This document shows positions 25,444 to 33,757 of a DNA stretch of 64,000 nt, piece by piece. The notes under the pieces are model-generated. The model saw nothing but the letters and a program-made list of their open reading frames with translations. It searched no databases and had not been told where the DNA came from. Source of the stretch: a virus; IMG/VR virus record IMGVR_UViG_3300035698_007246, positions 64,001 to 128,000 of that record; one strand, 5' to 3'. The translations under genes were made by a program, and so were the position numbers. Each line of letters begins with the position of its first letter. Position 1 is the first letter of the stretch.

Positions 25444-25908
25444 ATGATGGCAATAACAAGTACTGAAAGAAGGAAACAAAATAAAAATAAATGGAAAAGA
25501 ATTTATATTGATTATAAAAAATTATATGACCGTGATAAAAAATTAGCAATGGAATATTTAGATTCTGGAATTGACGATGTTAATAAATTTTTAGCTACTA
25601 AATATGTAAAAGTTTCGAATTCTAAATGTTCTCATAGTATTGACAATATAGTATATGAAACTAAACGTAAATGTATCTGTTTTAATGAAGATGAAATGGT
25701 TAGTTATTTTTTAGAAATGACAAATACAAAAAATGTAGATAATCATACACAAATTAAATCAAATATGATTCTTGAAATAGAAAGAAAAATAAAAATAGCT
25801 GAGGAAAAATTTAAATTTGAAAAGAATCATGTTGAATATACTAAGAAGCGTAAAGCACTTTGGTATCAAAAAAAACAATTAAAAAAATATAAAACATTGG
25901 GGTATTAA
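25444..25908 (+). CDS. basic helical protein, unknown
   Basis: 154 residues from ATG 25444 (GAAGGGTG upstream; ATG 25447 possible). Lys-rich, with a Cys pair (CIC near 75-77) and a long helical C-terminus. First gene of a three-gene unit. Confidence 0.65.
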   Translation: MMAITSTERRKQNKNKWKRIYIDYKKLYDRDKKLAMEYLDSGIDDVNKFLATKYVKVSNSKCSHSIDNIVYETKRKCICFNEDEMVSYFLEMTNTKNVDNHTQIKSNMILEIERKIKIAEEKFKFEKNHVEYTKKRKALWYQKKQLKKYKTLGY

Positions 25909-26181
25909 ATGTCTATAAAAAGTACAAGATTTATATCATTAGAACATGCAATTGAAAGAATAACTCAGATTGCTTTGTTGATACAACAAAAGAAATACAG
26001 AGATATAGAGAATGAATCGTCTGAACATGACGGGGACGTACAACAGTTTGTGGAAGCAAATAGTTCTATTGATGTATCAAACATTGACAACTGGATAGAT
26101 ACAATGTTGGAAGATAAAATGGATGAACCATTTTTTAGACATTCAATCTTTGATAACTATTTAATTGGAAAGGGAGATTAA
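25909..26181 (+). CDS. small acidic protein
   Basis: 90 residues, starting immediately after the previous TAA. Helical and acidic. No family recognised; co-translated with its neighbours. Confidence 0.6.
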   Translation: MSIKSTRFISLEHAIERITQIALLIQQKKYRDIENESSEHDGDVQQFVEANSSIDVSNIDNWIDTMLEDKMDEPFFRHSIFDNYLIGKGD

Positions 26182-26182
26182 A

Positions 26183-26530
26183 ATGGTAATGAATGTAACA
26201 AGCAATAAGTTTGAATATTATGATTCTTTTATATCAAAAGTTACAATATTACGTACTGTACTTTTAGATAAAGCATTTCATAAATATGGTCGCAAAGTGC
26301 ATGATGTATTAGAAATTGGTATAACTCCAATTGGTGACCACTGTTATAAAGAATTTATTATTTCTGTGGGAAATGGTAAAACAAAACATTTATTTGGTCA
26401 CTCCCTTAGTAATAGTGCCGAGTCATACATCACAGAAAAAATAAACGAACTTGAAAAAAAGCCAATCCGTATCTTTATGTATAACAATGACATAGTTGGT
26501 ATTGAATTAATTAATGAAGAAAAGTTTTGA
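26183..26530 (+). CDS. unknown protein
   Basis: 115 residues from ATG 26183 (AAAGGGAG upstream). Mixed alpha/beta. Its TGA stop lies inside the TTGACA of the next promoter, showing how tightly units are packed. Confidence 0.65.
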   Translation: MVMNVTSNKFEYYDSFISKVTILRTVLLDKAFHKYGRKVHDVLEIGITPIGDHCYKEFIISVGNGKTKHLFGHSLSNSAESYITEKINELEKKPIRIFMYNNDIVGIELINEEKF

Positions 26531-26555
26531 CATCTCTTTATCCATACGGTATATT
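26527..26555 (+). promoter_or_regulatory. sigma70-like phage promoter
   Basis: TTGACA, 17-base spacer, TATATT, TTACAGATTAAAA, then the AATAACTTTTTTT leader. Confidence 0.8.
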
Positions 26556-26601
26556 TATTACAGATTAAAAATTTAAATAACTTTTTTTAAAGGATGATGA
26601 T

Positions 26602-26667
26602 ATGTTACTTTTAAAACTTTTTTGTAAATTTGATAATTATAATTGTTATGTTTTGTTAGACCATTAA
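26602..26667 (+). CDS. possible tiny leader peptide
   Basis: 21 residues behind AAAGGATGATGAT and directly downstream of a promoter. Hydrophobic and Leu-rich. Could be a leader or a truncated gene; nothing else is coded before 26722. Confidence 0.35.
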   Translation: MLLLKLFCKFDNYNCYVLLDH

Positions 26668-26721
26668 TTAATATAATTAGTAGAGAGATAGATACATTAA
26701 TAAAAAACAAGAGGCAATAAA

Positions 26722-27282
26722 ATGAATGTTGTGAATGTAATAATAACGGATAATGAATTACATAATGTCCGGTCAAAACTCTTGACTGTTCAAGATAATG
26801 TGACAGAGGAAGCTATTGTTAAACGTGCCTATAATAGTTTTCATTACGAAGGGTATTCAGGATACATCGTATACACTGAAACCAATACCATTTGGGATGG
26901 CGTCGACTGGAAAGAGTATGATTATACTCTTGAGTATGCAGAGATACCACAGCAAGTTGTAATATGTTCTGAATGTCAACAACCTTTAAAGGATAGCATT
27001 AAAAATAGAAAGAATATAATGGACATTCAAAAGTTAATGGTAGAAGGTATGGAGATACATAAAAGGTTTGATGATATAGGAGACATATTGTATAATGAAT
27101 GTCTTAAACTTATTAAGCCTTTACTTGAAAAGAATCTATTCGAGAAAGCAAAGATACAAACAGGTAAGTTTTTTGCACCTGCTACTATTCCAACTATTGG
27201 ATGTATCTTTCCTATTAAAGTTTTAATATTTCATTATATAATCGTAATGGAAAAGAAAAACCTTGACACCGATTACCCATAA
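26722..27282 (+). CDS. unknown protein with internal Cys pair
   Basis: 186 residues; GAGGCAATAAA before the ATG. CSECQQ near 89 gives one Cys pair; the second half is helical and ends in a hydrophobic stretch. The 3' end overlaps the next promoter. Confidence 0.65.
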   Translation: MNVVNVIITDNELHNVRSKLLTVQDNVTEEAIVKRAYNSFHYEGYSGYIVYTETNTIWDGVDWKEYDYTLEYAEIPQQVVICSECQQPLKDSIKNRKNIMDIQKLMVEGMEIHKRFDDIGDILYNECLKLIKPLLEKNLFEKAKIQTGKFFAPATIPTIGCIFPIKVLIFHYIIVMEKKNLDTDYP

Positions 27283-27290
27283 TGTATCTT
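27263..27290 (+). promoter_or_regulatory. sigma70-like phage promoter (16-base spacer)
   Basis: TTGACA, 16-base spacer, TATCTT, TTACGTATTAAAAATT; overlaps the end of the upstream gene. Confidence 0.75.
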
Positions 27291-27326
27291 TATTACGTAT
27301 TAAAAATTTAACAAGGAGATAATTAA

Positions 27327-27911
27327 ATGAAAACTTCAATTGAAGCAATCAATGCTATCATTATAAGTAAAATGGGTGCAATCACAGCATGGGAAAACTA
27401 TGTATTGAATAAAAATGCCCCTATTGAAATCACTATATTAAAAGGTGAGATAACATCATTAGAAACCGCCCGAAACATAATTGAAAAAAACAGTTATGAA
27501 AGTGAGCTATTTGAATTTGATACGGCATATTTAATAATGTCTTTGTCAATACAAGAAAAATCTACATTGTGTGAGTTATGTGGTGATGAAGTTATTGAAT
27601 GTGATAATTTTATTATTGGTAAATTATATGAAAAGGAATTGTTAGAAAATCACATTACCGGAAAACTAACAATCAAAGGTAGACAGATTGCAGAGTATCT
27701 GACGTTGTGGGTAGATATTCCTTTGACATACATAGAACGAAATATTCTTATTGATATGTATGATACTGGTAATGTACAAGAATCTTCTTATGATGCATTG
27801 GTATCGTTACAAAAAAGTAATTTACTTATTGATAATAAATTAACTACTAAGGGCAAAGAGTACGCAAAATGGATTGTATGGTCTTTATCTTCAATGAAAA
27901 GGAACAGATAA
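27327..27911 (+). CDS. two-part winged-helix-like protein
   Basis: 194 residues; AAGGAGA before the ATG. CELCGDEVIEC near 85-95 is a possible zinc site. Two similar segments (HITGKLTIKGRQIAEYL near 107 and LIDNKLTTKGKEYAKWI near 168) have the form of the wing and last helix of winged-helix domains, suggesting a duplicated DNA-binding fold. A small regulator is plausible but unproven. Confidence 0.55.
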   Translation: MKTSIEAINAIIISKMGAITAWENYVLNKNAPIEITILKGEITSLETARNIIEKNSYESELFEFDTAYLIMSLSIQEKSTLCELCGDEVIECDNFIIGKLYEKELLENHITGKLTIKGRQIAEYLTLWVDIPLTYIERNILIDMYDTGNVQESSYDALVSLQKSNLLIDNKLTTKGKEYAKWIVWSLSSMKRNR

Positions 27912-27953
27912 TTATATATGTGAATAAATTTCACTCTCTAAGTTAATGAATTC

Positions 27954-27985
27954 AAAAGATTTTTAAGAAACCAGAAATCTTTTTT
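27954..27985 (+). terminator. rho-independent terminator
   Basis: AAAAGATTT / AAATCTTTTTT stem; nearly the same sequence recurs at 29130-29162, each followed by TGCATTTATGGGTTGAC of the next promoter. Confidence 0.75.
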
Positions 27986-27996
27986 GCATTTATGGG

Positions 27997-28025
27997 TTGA
28001 CTTTATTTTGGTATTAATATATATT
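27997..28025 (+). promoter_or_regulatory. sigma70-like promoter
   Basis: TTGACT, 17-base spacer, TATATT. Confidence 0.75.
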
Positions 28026-28072
28026 TGTATTAATTAATTGTAATTAGATTTTTGATAATAGGGGTGTATATT

Positions 28073-29104
28073 ATGAATAAAATTAAAGCATATAAAGTAT
28101 TTAATCCAAATTGGACGTGTTTAAATTTTAAATATGAGGTTGGTAAAACCTATGAAATAAAGGAACCTGTGAACCTGTGTAAAATTGGATTTCATGCTTG
28201 CACAAAAATAAATAATTGTTTTAATTATTATAGTTTTAATACTAAAAATAAAGTTGCTGAAGTTGAATTGTTTGGTGATGTTTTAGGTATTGATGAAGAA
28301 AAACAATGTTCATCAAAAATAAAAATAATTAAAGAAATAACGTGGGAAAATATGTTAAAATTAGCTAATATCGGTGTTGGTAATTCAGGGCATAGTAACA
28401 GCGGAAATAGGAACAGCGGAGATATGAACGGCGGAGATATGAACAGCGGAAATAGGAACAGCGGAGATATGAACGGCGGAAATAGTAACAGCGGAAATAG
28501 GAACAGCGGACATTGGAACAGCGGAGATTGGAACGGCGGAAATTGTAACAGCGGAAATAAGAACAGCGGAAATTGGAACAGCGGACATTGGAACAGCGGA
28601 AATAGGAACAGCGGAAATTGTAACAGCGGAAATAGTAACAGCGGAAATAAGAACAGCGGAGATTGGAACAGCGGAAATAGGAACAGCGGATATTGGAACA
28701 GCGGAGATTGGAACGGCGGAAATTGTAACAGCGGAAATAAGAACAGCGGAGATTGGAACAGCGGAAATAGGAACAGCGGATATTTTAATAATATAATACC
28801 AAAAATAATAAATGTGTTTAATAATTCTTGTGATATTAATATCTGGGATAATATAGAAAAACCAAAGTTTATTTATAATATTATATTGGAAGAGTGGGTT
28901 TATTTTAATAATATGTCCGTTGAAGAAAAAAAACTTTATCCTAAAGCATATATACGAGATGGATATTTAAAAACACACTCATATAAAGACGCGTGGAATA
29001 CTGCTTATAAAAATGCTACAACTGATGATATAATATTATTAAAGCAATTGCCTAATTTTGATGTTCGTGTGTTTGAAGATATAACTGGAATACGAATTAA
29101 ATAA
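28073..29104 (+). CDS. tandem-repeat beta-helix protein with a DUF7666-like N-terminus
   Basis: 343 residues from ATG 28073. Residues 1-100 form a globular domain (KAYKVFNPNWTC, GFHAC, FNYY, KVAEVE) resembling the DUF7666-type domain that often precedes repeats. Residues about 103-237 are about 27 five-residue repeats of the form N(S/G)G(N/D/H)x, coded by 15-base DNA repeats, expected to fold as a quadrilateral beta-helix. The C-terminal 105 residues are a separate domain. Own promoter and terminator. The repeat may mimic DNA or bind a ligand; role unknown. Confidence 0.7.
   Translation: MNKIKAYKVFNPNWTCLNFKYEVGKTYEIKEPVNLCKIGFHACTKINNCFNYYSFNTKNKVAEVELFGDVLGIDEEKQCSSKIKIIKEITWENMLKLANIGVGNSGHSNSGNRNSGDMNGGDMNSGNRNSGDMNGGNSNSGNRNSGHWNSGDWNGGNCNSGNKNSGNWNSGHWNSGNRNSGNCNSGNSNSGNKNSGDWNSGNRNSGYWNSGDWNGGNCNSGNKNSGDWNSGNRNSGYFNNIIPKIINVFNNSCDINIWDNIEKPKFIYNIILEEWVYFNNMSVEEKKLYPKAYIRDGYLKTHSYKDAWNTAYKNATTDDIILLKQLPNFDVRVFEDITGIRIK
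28383..28785 (+). repeat. 15-base tandem repeats (AACAGCGGAnATnnG)
   Basis: Roughly 27 copies of a 15-base unit, varying mainly in the codons after GGA, coding the five-residue repeats. The GCGGA core makes this stretch more GC-rich than its surroundings. Confidence 0.9.
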
Positions 29105-29129
29105 TTTTACTCTATAAAGTTTTAATTTT

Positions 29130-29162
29130 AAAAGATTTTTGGGAAACCATAAATCTTTTTTG
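29130..29162 (+). terminator. rho-independent terminator
   Basis: AAAAGATTT / AAATCTTTTTT stem, a near-copy of the terminator at 27954. Confidence 0.75.
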
Positions 29163-29172
29163 CATTTATGGG

Positions 29173-29201
29173 TTGACATCTCCCCTACCTTAAAGTATCT
29201 T
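29173..29201 (+). promoter_or_regulatory. sigma70-like phage promoter
   Basis: TTGACA, 17-base spacer, TATCTT, TTATACACAC. Confidence 0.8.
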
Positions 29202-29232
29202 TTATACACACAATTTAACAACGGTGTGAAAA

Positions 29233-29760
29233 ATGATTAATAAAAAAGATTACCAGAAAAAACAATTAACAACTAATAGTAAGAAACCTTGTTATAGGTA
29301 TGATTACTTTGGTAAAGGTGTAACTGTTGTTATTATTTTTGAAGAGAATCAAGGCAAAAGGGCTTATGATATTCAAATCAGTTATGAGGGTGAGACCTAT
29401 AAATATTATTATACTTCTCTTAAAGTTGATAAGCTTATGGTTATAGGTTATGTTACTGAAGGTGTAGAACAATTTATTGTACGTTCTCGTTCACCTTTTA
29501 AGACTGTTAATAATATCATTGAATCAATAGTAAAGACTATGGATTATAAAAAGTGTTACCTGAAAGCAATTAAAAAAACTCAAACGTTATTAAATAATAA
29601 TAACACTATAATAGAAATTTCTAAAGAAATTGAAAGCGATTTTGAATTACTTTCTCAAAAGTTAATGCTTGTTAAGTCTGGTGTAATGTCTACAGTTGAT
29701 TTAATTATATTCCTTGATAATGAAATAGAAAAAACAAACTATCCATATAAGGTAGGATAA
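29233..29760 (+). CDS. unknown protein
   Basis: 175 residues; weak ribosome site (GGTGTG). Beta-rich first half (VTVVIIFEEN), helical second half. Its stop is followed at once by the next ATG. Confidence 0.65.
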   Translation: MINKKDYQKKQLTTNSKKPCYRYDYFGKGVTVVIIFEENQGKRAYDIQISYEGETYKYYYTSLKVDKLMVIGYVTEGVEQFIVRSRSPFKTVNNIIESIVKTMDYKKCYLKAIKKTQTLLNNNNTIIEISKEIESDFELLSQKLMLVKSGVMSTVDLIIFLDNEIEKTNYPYKVG

Positions 29761-29761
29761 T

Positions 29762-29950
29762 ATGTTAAGTGTCCATGCATATTATAATGGCAGAGGGTTT
29801 TCTTTTGAATATGATAATACTCTCTATGAATTTGTTTGTACTGGCTCAGCAACAAATTTTTTAAACAATAAAGGATATACCTCCACTTCCTATATCATTG
29901 AGAATACTAATGTTGTGGGTGTAAGATTTTTTTGTGGAAATAAAATGTAA
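29762..29950 (+). CDS. small unknown protein
   Basis: 62 residues; starts one base after the previous stop. Beta-rich, aromatic. No family recognised. Confidence 0.55.
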   Translation: MLSVHAYYNGRGFSFEYDNTLYEFVCTGSATNFLNNKGYTSTSYIIENTNVVGVRFFCGNKM

Positions 29951-29959
29951 AAATAACTA

Positions 29960-29988
29960 TTGACTTTGGTTTGTTCCTAAAGTATCTT
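29960..29988 (+). promoter_or_regulatory. phage promoter, TTGACT subtype
   Basis: TTGACT, 17-base spacer TTGGTTTGTTCCTAAAG, TATCTT, then TTATACGTACTT. Shares its spacer with the promoters at 31680, 32003 and 32736. Confidence 0.85.
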
Positions 29989-30028
29989 TTATACGTACTT
30001 AAAAATTAAATAACTTTTTCAAGGGGAT

Positions 30029-30685
30029 ATGATGAGTAGATATTCATACGAATTAAAAACAACGGGAATAACAGCAGAACAAAAAAATGTGGTGGATTCA
30101 TTTATTAACAACATGAAAAAACACCCACAATATAGTGAGCAATCAAACATGGTTGATTATTTGAGTAGTCGAATGAGAGAATTGTGTATTGACCCACATT
30201 CTGAAGGTGTTCCGTTATGGGATAGTAATGCAACTTTACAATTAACTAATTCTTCTGTTGGTTCTTATTGTCCAGATATGTATAAATATTTTAAATTCAT
30301 TTTTGATAATGTCAAACAAAATAAAACACATACAGACGATGGAATATATAAAAATTATTCTGTTCGTAAACAAGGGGATTCTTTATATTTTCGTATCTTT
30401 CAGAATCAATCAGGTAAACATTTTATTGTTCGATATACTAAAAATTGTTTACGAGAAGAGTTTGAGATTGCCAGAGGTAACAGAATAAATGTATTTCGTT
30501 ACTGTGATTGCAGAGACGATAATTTTATTTTTGGTTTTAACTATGAATTTGACAACAATAAAGAGTTTCAATTTGAAGATGATATCTTAATGAACCATAA
30601 TACATTTAAAGATTTGAGATATTTCTGTATACAATTAGTAAATATCTATGACGACCTCAAAGAACAGATAAAAGAAAATGCATAA
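30029..30685 (+). CDS. unknown protein
   Basis: 218 residues (ATG 30029 or 30032, AAGGGG upstream). Mixed alpha/beta with a Cys pair near 155 (CDCRDD). One-gene unit behind its own promoter. No family recognised. Confidence 0.7.
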   Translation: MMSRYSYELKTTGITAEQKNVVDSFINNMKKHPQYSEQSNMVDYLSSRMRELCIDPHSEGVPLWDSNATLQLTNSSVGSYCPDMYKYFKFIFDNVKQNKTHTDDGIYKNYSVRKQGDSLYFRIFQNQSGKHFIVRYTKNCLREEFEIARGNRINVFRYCDCRDDNFIFGFNYEFDNNKEFQFEDDILMNHNTFKDLRYFCIQLVNIYDDLKEQIKENA

Positions 30686-30767
30686 AAAATTATTTAGGTA
30701 TCTTCCTATAAAATATATAGTTACCATATATAAATATTATTCACTATTAAATAATTAATCTTTTCTC

Positions 30768-30796
30768 TTGACATCTCTTTGCATATAAAGTATCTT
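30768..30796 (+). promoter_or_regulatory. sigma70-like phage promoter
   Basis: TTGACA, 17-base spacer, TATCTT, TTATACGTACTT, followed by the AATTAATAACTTTTAAAGGAG leader. Confidence 0.85.
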
Positions 30797-30838
30797 TTAT
30801 ACGTACTTAAAATTAATAACTTTTAAAGGAGTGGTGGA

Positions 30839-31204
30839 ATGAACAGACAAGAAAAATTTCAAAACCAAGTAACTAAGTTTGTAACTAAGCATAGAAATAC
30901 AATCAAATCAGATAACCATTATGATTACTGTATTGAAACTATTTACGGTAAACTCTTTATATCTTTACATAGTTTAGATTGTGAAATACCTCTTTCAAAA
31001 TTGTATAGTGTATTCTGTCGTTTTGAATTTCCTGAACTGGTTACCAATAAAAATATAAGAAATCAAATGAATCTTAATTCTGGTAAATGGAATTTTCATA
31101 ACTCTGATAGAAAGATAATGTATAATACTTTCAAAGGCTGGATAGCTTTTATATGTCTTAAGAATCAACCATTAATAACAAAATGGGAAAACATGGTAAA
31201 GTAA
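30839..31204 (+). CDS. unknown protein
   Basis: 121 residues; AAAGGAGTGG before the ATG. Contains a SGKWNFHNSD stretch near 80-90. TAATG overlap with the next gene. No family recognised. Confidence 0.65.
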   Translation: MNRQEKFQNQVTKFVTKHRNTIKSDNHYDYCIETIYGKLFISLHSLDCEIPLSKLYSVFCRFEFPELVTNKNIRNQMNLNSGKWNFHNSDRKIMYNTFKGWIAFICLKNQPLITKWENMVK

Positions 31205-31641
31205 TGAATGCAAAGTATTATTACTATTCAATCAAAACTTCAAAGGGTAAATTCAACGTGTGTGTGATGGAAAGAAATACATACACATTGAATCAATTCA
31301 ATCAAAAATTAATATCACTTAATGAATTGTGTGACCATGATAAATATATAGTCACAACAGAACAAAAACAATTCAATGAATCTATACAATATAATAAAGA
31401 CTTTGGTTTGTTTTCTATTGGTGGAATTAAACTAATATTTAAATATACTGCACTCCCAGTGTTAAAAGTTTTGTTCGCTGTTTTAAAGTACTTCTATGCA
31501 ATCACAGCACAAAGTTTTATAGATGTCTGTTCCTGGCTTAAAGGTATCTTGATTAAAATATTTTCATTCCTGTTTAAAATTGCAATCGTTGCAGGGATTA
31601 TATTTATTATTTATTACATCGTAACTCATTATTATATATAA
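31204..31641 (+). CDS. C-terminally membrane-anchored protein
   Basis: 145 residues from ATG 31204. Soluble N-terminal half, then hydrophobic segments at about 73-98 and 114-143. Co-translated with the preceding gene. Confidence 0.65.
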   Translation: MNAKYYYYSIKTSKGKFNVCVMERNTYTLNQFNQKLISLNELCDHDKYIVTTEQKQFNESIQYNKDFGLFSIGGIKLIFKYTALPVLKVLFAVLKYFYAITAQSFIDVCSWLKGILIKIFSFLFKIAIVAGIIFIIYYIVTHYYI

Positions 31642-31679
31642 AGATGTACTCCCCTATCAAAAATAATAAAAGAAATACC

Positions 31680-31708
31680 TTGACTTTGTTTTGTTCCTAA
31701 AGTATCTT
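31680..31708 (+). promoter_or_regulatory. phage promoter, TTGACT subtype
   Basis: TTGACT, 17-base spacer, TATCTT, TTATACGTACTA. Confidence 0.85.
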
Positions 31709-31750
31709 TTATACGTACTAAACAATTGAACTTAAACAAAAGGAAACACG

Positions 31751-31993
31751 ATGAAAAAATTAAATTATAATCCAAATAATCCAGATGATTACAATAGATT
31801 AATAAACGATTTTTATATAATGGTTACTGAAGAGAATGAAACTATTATGAATAATATAATGAAAGATTGTATTAAACAAAATAACGATGTTACAAAAACA
31901 ATGAAAAGGGGACTTGATTTAATTAAACAACGATGCATTGACACTGATAATATTCACATGTGGATACGTTTCAATAAAAAAGCATTTAATTAA
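31751..31993 (+). CDS. small helical protein
   Basis: 80 residues; AAAAGGAAACACG before the ATG. Asn/Lys/Ile-rich, helical. One-gene unit. No family recognised. Confidence 0.6.
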   Translation: MKKLNYNPNNPDDYNRLINDFYIMVTEENETIMNNIMKDCIKQNNDVTKTMKRGLDLIKQRCIDTDNIHMWIRFNKKAFN

Positions 31994-32002
31994 TCTTTTC
32001 TC

Positions 32003-32031
32003 TTGACTTTGTTTTGTTCCTAAAGTATCTT
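32003..32031 (+). promoter_or_regulatory. phage promoter, TTGACT subtype
   Basis: TTGACT, 17-base spacer, TATCTT, TTATACGTACTT, same leader as at 30768. Confidence 0.85.
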
Positions 32032-32075
32032 TTATACGTACTTAAAATTAATAACTTTTTTAAAGGAGTGATGAA

Positions 32076-32555
32076 ATGGGTTTAAAATATTTAATAAGTA
32101 TCATTAATAAATGTGAGCTGGTAAATGAATACACTTATCAAACAGAAATTAAAAACGCTAACAATTTTTGTTTAACATTACATAACAAGAAATCTAAAAT
32201 TGATTTATTTATTATGTTCAAACACGAACATAATTTAATTAATATTTATATTAAGAATGGACATGTTGCAATAATTCTGAACAATGACAATTTAAATCTA
32301 TTAAAATTACATCTAATCGAAAAATTTAAAATTCCATTTCCTGTTGAATTTTGTTTGTGGTTCTCAAGTTGTTGTATGAATTCGACCAAACATTATAAAT
32401 ATGGAAACCACCAATTAACAAACATACAATACAGGAAATCAACACAAGATTATAAAAACAAACTTAATAAAAATATTATCACTTCTTTTAAATCTTCTGA
32501 AGATGATTTTAAATCTTTAATTAAAAAACTTGATTCTTTTAAAAAAGGAATGTAA
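32076..32555 (+). CDS. unknown protein
   Basis: 159 residues; AAAGGAGTGATG before the start. Basic; a Cys pair CC near 106. No family recognised. Confidence 0.65.
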   Translation: MGLKYLISIINKCELVNEYTYQTEIKNANNFCLTLHNKKSKIDLFIMFKHEHNLINIYIKNGHVAIILNNDNLNLLKLHLIEKFKIPFPVEFCLWFSSCCMNSTKHYKYGNHQLTNIQYRKSTQDYKNKLNKNIITSFKSSEDDFKSLIKKLDSFKKGM

Positions 32556-32559
32556 TAAA

Positions 32560-32730
32560 ATGTTAAATAACGATACATTAAAAACTAATCCTACAATTAT
32601 GACTATCATTATTAATATTCAAACGATGTCAAAAATGAAAGGTAACGAAAAAACTTTTGATGAATTGGAAAATAAAACATATCAAGAGCTTAGTATAATT
32701 CAAGATTCTTTAATTAGAAAATTAAAATAA
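32560..32730 (+). CDS. small helical protein
   Basis: 56 residues from ATG 32560, four bases after the previous stop (AAAGGAATG upstream). Charged C-terminal helix. No family recognised. Confidence 0.55.
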   Translation: MLNNDTLKTNPTIMTIIINIQTMSKMKGNEKTFDELENKTYQELSIIQDSLIRKLK

Positions 32731-32735
32731 ATACC

Positions 32736-32764
32736 TTGACTTTGTTTTATTCCTAAAGTATCTT
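32736..32764 (+). promoter_or_regulatory. phage promoter, TTGACT subtype
   Basis: TTGACT, 17-base spacer, TATCTT, TTATACGTACAA. Confidence 0.85.
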
Positions 32765-32806
32765 TTATACGTACAAAACAATTGAACTTAAACAAAAGGA
32801 AACACT

Positions 32807-33139
32807 ATGAAAGAATTAAATTATATGATGCTTGGTAGATTACAATCTGATTGTGAATGTTTAAAATATTTATGGGCTAATGATGAACAAGAACAAATCA
32901 ATGGAAACATGACGAACGGAACAAATTATATGATGCTTAGTAGATTACAATCTGATTGTGAATATTATCTCAATGCTGGTGGTAGATGTTTAAAATATTT
33001 ATGGGCTAATGATGAACAAGAACAAATCAATGAAATGAAAAAACAGTATAATTTGATACCAACAGATAAAAAACCGGAATGGTTGACATATAAACAAATA
33101 GAAGAGTATGAAAAACTCATGGTTAAAAAGGATAATTAA
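32807..33139 (+). CDS. LPD11-like protein with an internal duplication
   Basis: 110 residues. The second half (NYMMLSRLQSDCEYYL, then CLKYLWANDEQEQINEMKKQYN, KPEWLTYKQIEEYE) resembles the LPD11-type domain carried by large polyvalent phage proteins and by small phage proteins. Residues 5-32 repeat residues 40-76 almost exactly, but the first copy lacks the eight residues YYLNAGGR, so it is a recent partial duplication. AAAGGAAAC before the ATG. Function of the domain is unknown. Confidence 0.6.
   Translation: MKELNYMMLGRLQSDCECLKYLWANDEQEQINGNMTNGTNYMMLSRLQSDCEYYLNAGGRCLKYLWANDEQEQINEMKKQYNLIPTDKKPEWLTYKQIEEYEKLMVKKDN
32816..33030 (+). repeat. near-identical direct duplication inside a gene
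   Basis: Two copies of AATTATATGATGCTTxGTAG...GAACAAATCAATG; the first copy lacks 24 bases present in the second. DNA identity outside that gap is almost complete. Confidence 0.9.
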
Positions 33140-33142
33140 AAA

Positions 33143-33514
33143 ATGACTTACAATCTTAAAAAAATATTATACAACAGAACAACAAACAAGATTCAACAAC
33201 AAAAGGTTTTAATTATGAATGAATGTAAAGATATAATAAAAATTAATGCATCAAATTTAACAATGGAAGAGATATCTTTCACCAACACAACAAACAAGTT
33301 TTGTAAATTTCATATATCATTTAATACTAAAACTAATATGGTTCATGCTCTAAGAAATATAATGGTTTCTGACTCTGGTTTCTATTCAATGATTAAAAGT
33401 AAGAAGATTGATTTATATACCTATGATGAATTAATAAAAGAAATTAAAAAGTATCACAAAATAAAAAAGATTAATATTAAACCTGTATATTGTAATTTTT
33501 CTTTTCACAATTAG
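33143..33514 (+). CDS. unknown basic protein
   Basis: 123 residues, starting three bases after the previous stop. Lys/Asn/Ile-rich. No family recognised. Confidence 0.6.
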   Translation: MTYNLKKILYNRTTNKIQQQKVLIMNECKDIIKINASNLTMEEISFTNTTNKFCKFHISFNTKTNMVHALRNIMVSDSGFYSMIKSKKIDLYTYDELIKEIKKYHKIKKINIKPVYCNFSFHN

Positions 33515-33529
33515 AGGAGCAACAACAAA

Positions 33530-33667
33530 ATGAAAGATATAATTTATATAAGCAACGACCGAAAATTATACACATTACTTTTAAGACTATTCAAAAAAAT
33601 ACAAATATCTTTAAAATTATTTCACATCATAACCACCTGTCATTCATATAGTTACAACAAACTATAA
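33530..33667 (+). CDS. small basic protein
   Basis: 45 residues; GAGGAGCAAC before the ATG. Basic and hydrophobic, possibly membrane-associated. Weak support beyond the ribosome site. Confidence 0.45.
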   Translation: MKDIIYISNDRKLYTLLLRLFKKIQISLKLFHIITTCHSYSYNKL

Positions 33668-33685
33668 AAATAAATTAAAAAGTAC

Positions 33686-33714
33686 TTGCTTTTAAAATTG
33701 TATTAAAGTATCTT
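33686..33714 (+). promoter_or_regulatory. phage promoter with a divergent -35
   Basis: TTGCTT, 17-base spacer, TATCTT, TTATACATCGAAA. The -10 region is canonical for the family, the -35 is not. Confidence 0.65.
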
Positions 33715-33757
33715 TTATACATCGAAAGAAACAAAACAATTTAAAACAAAAGGAAAC

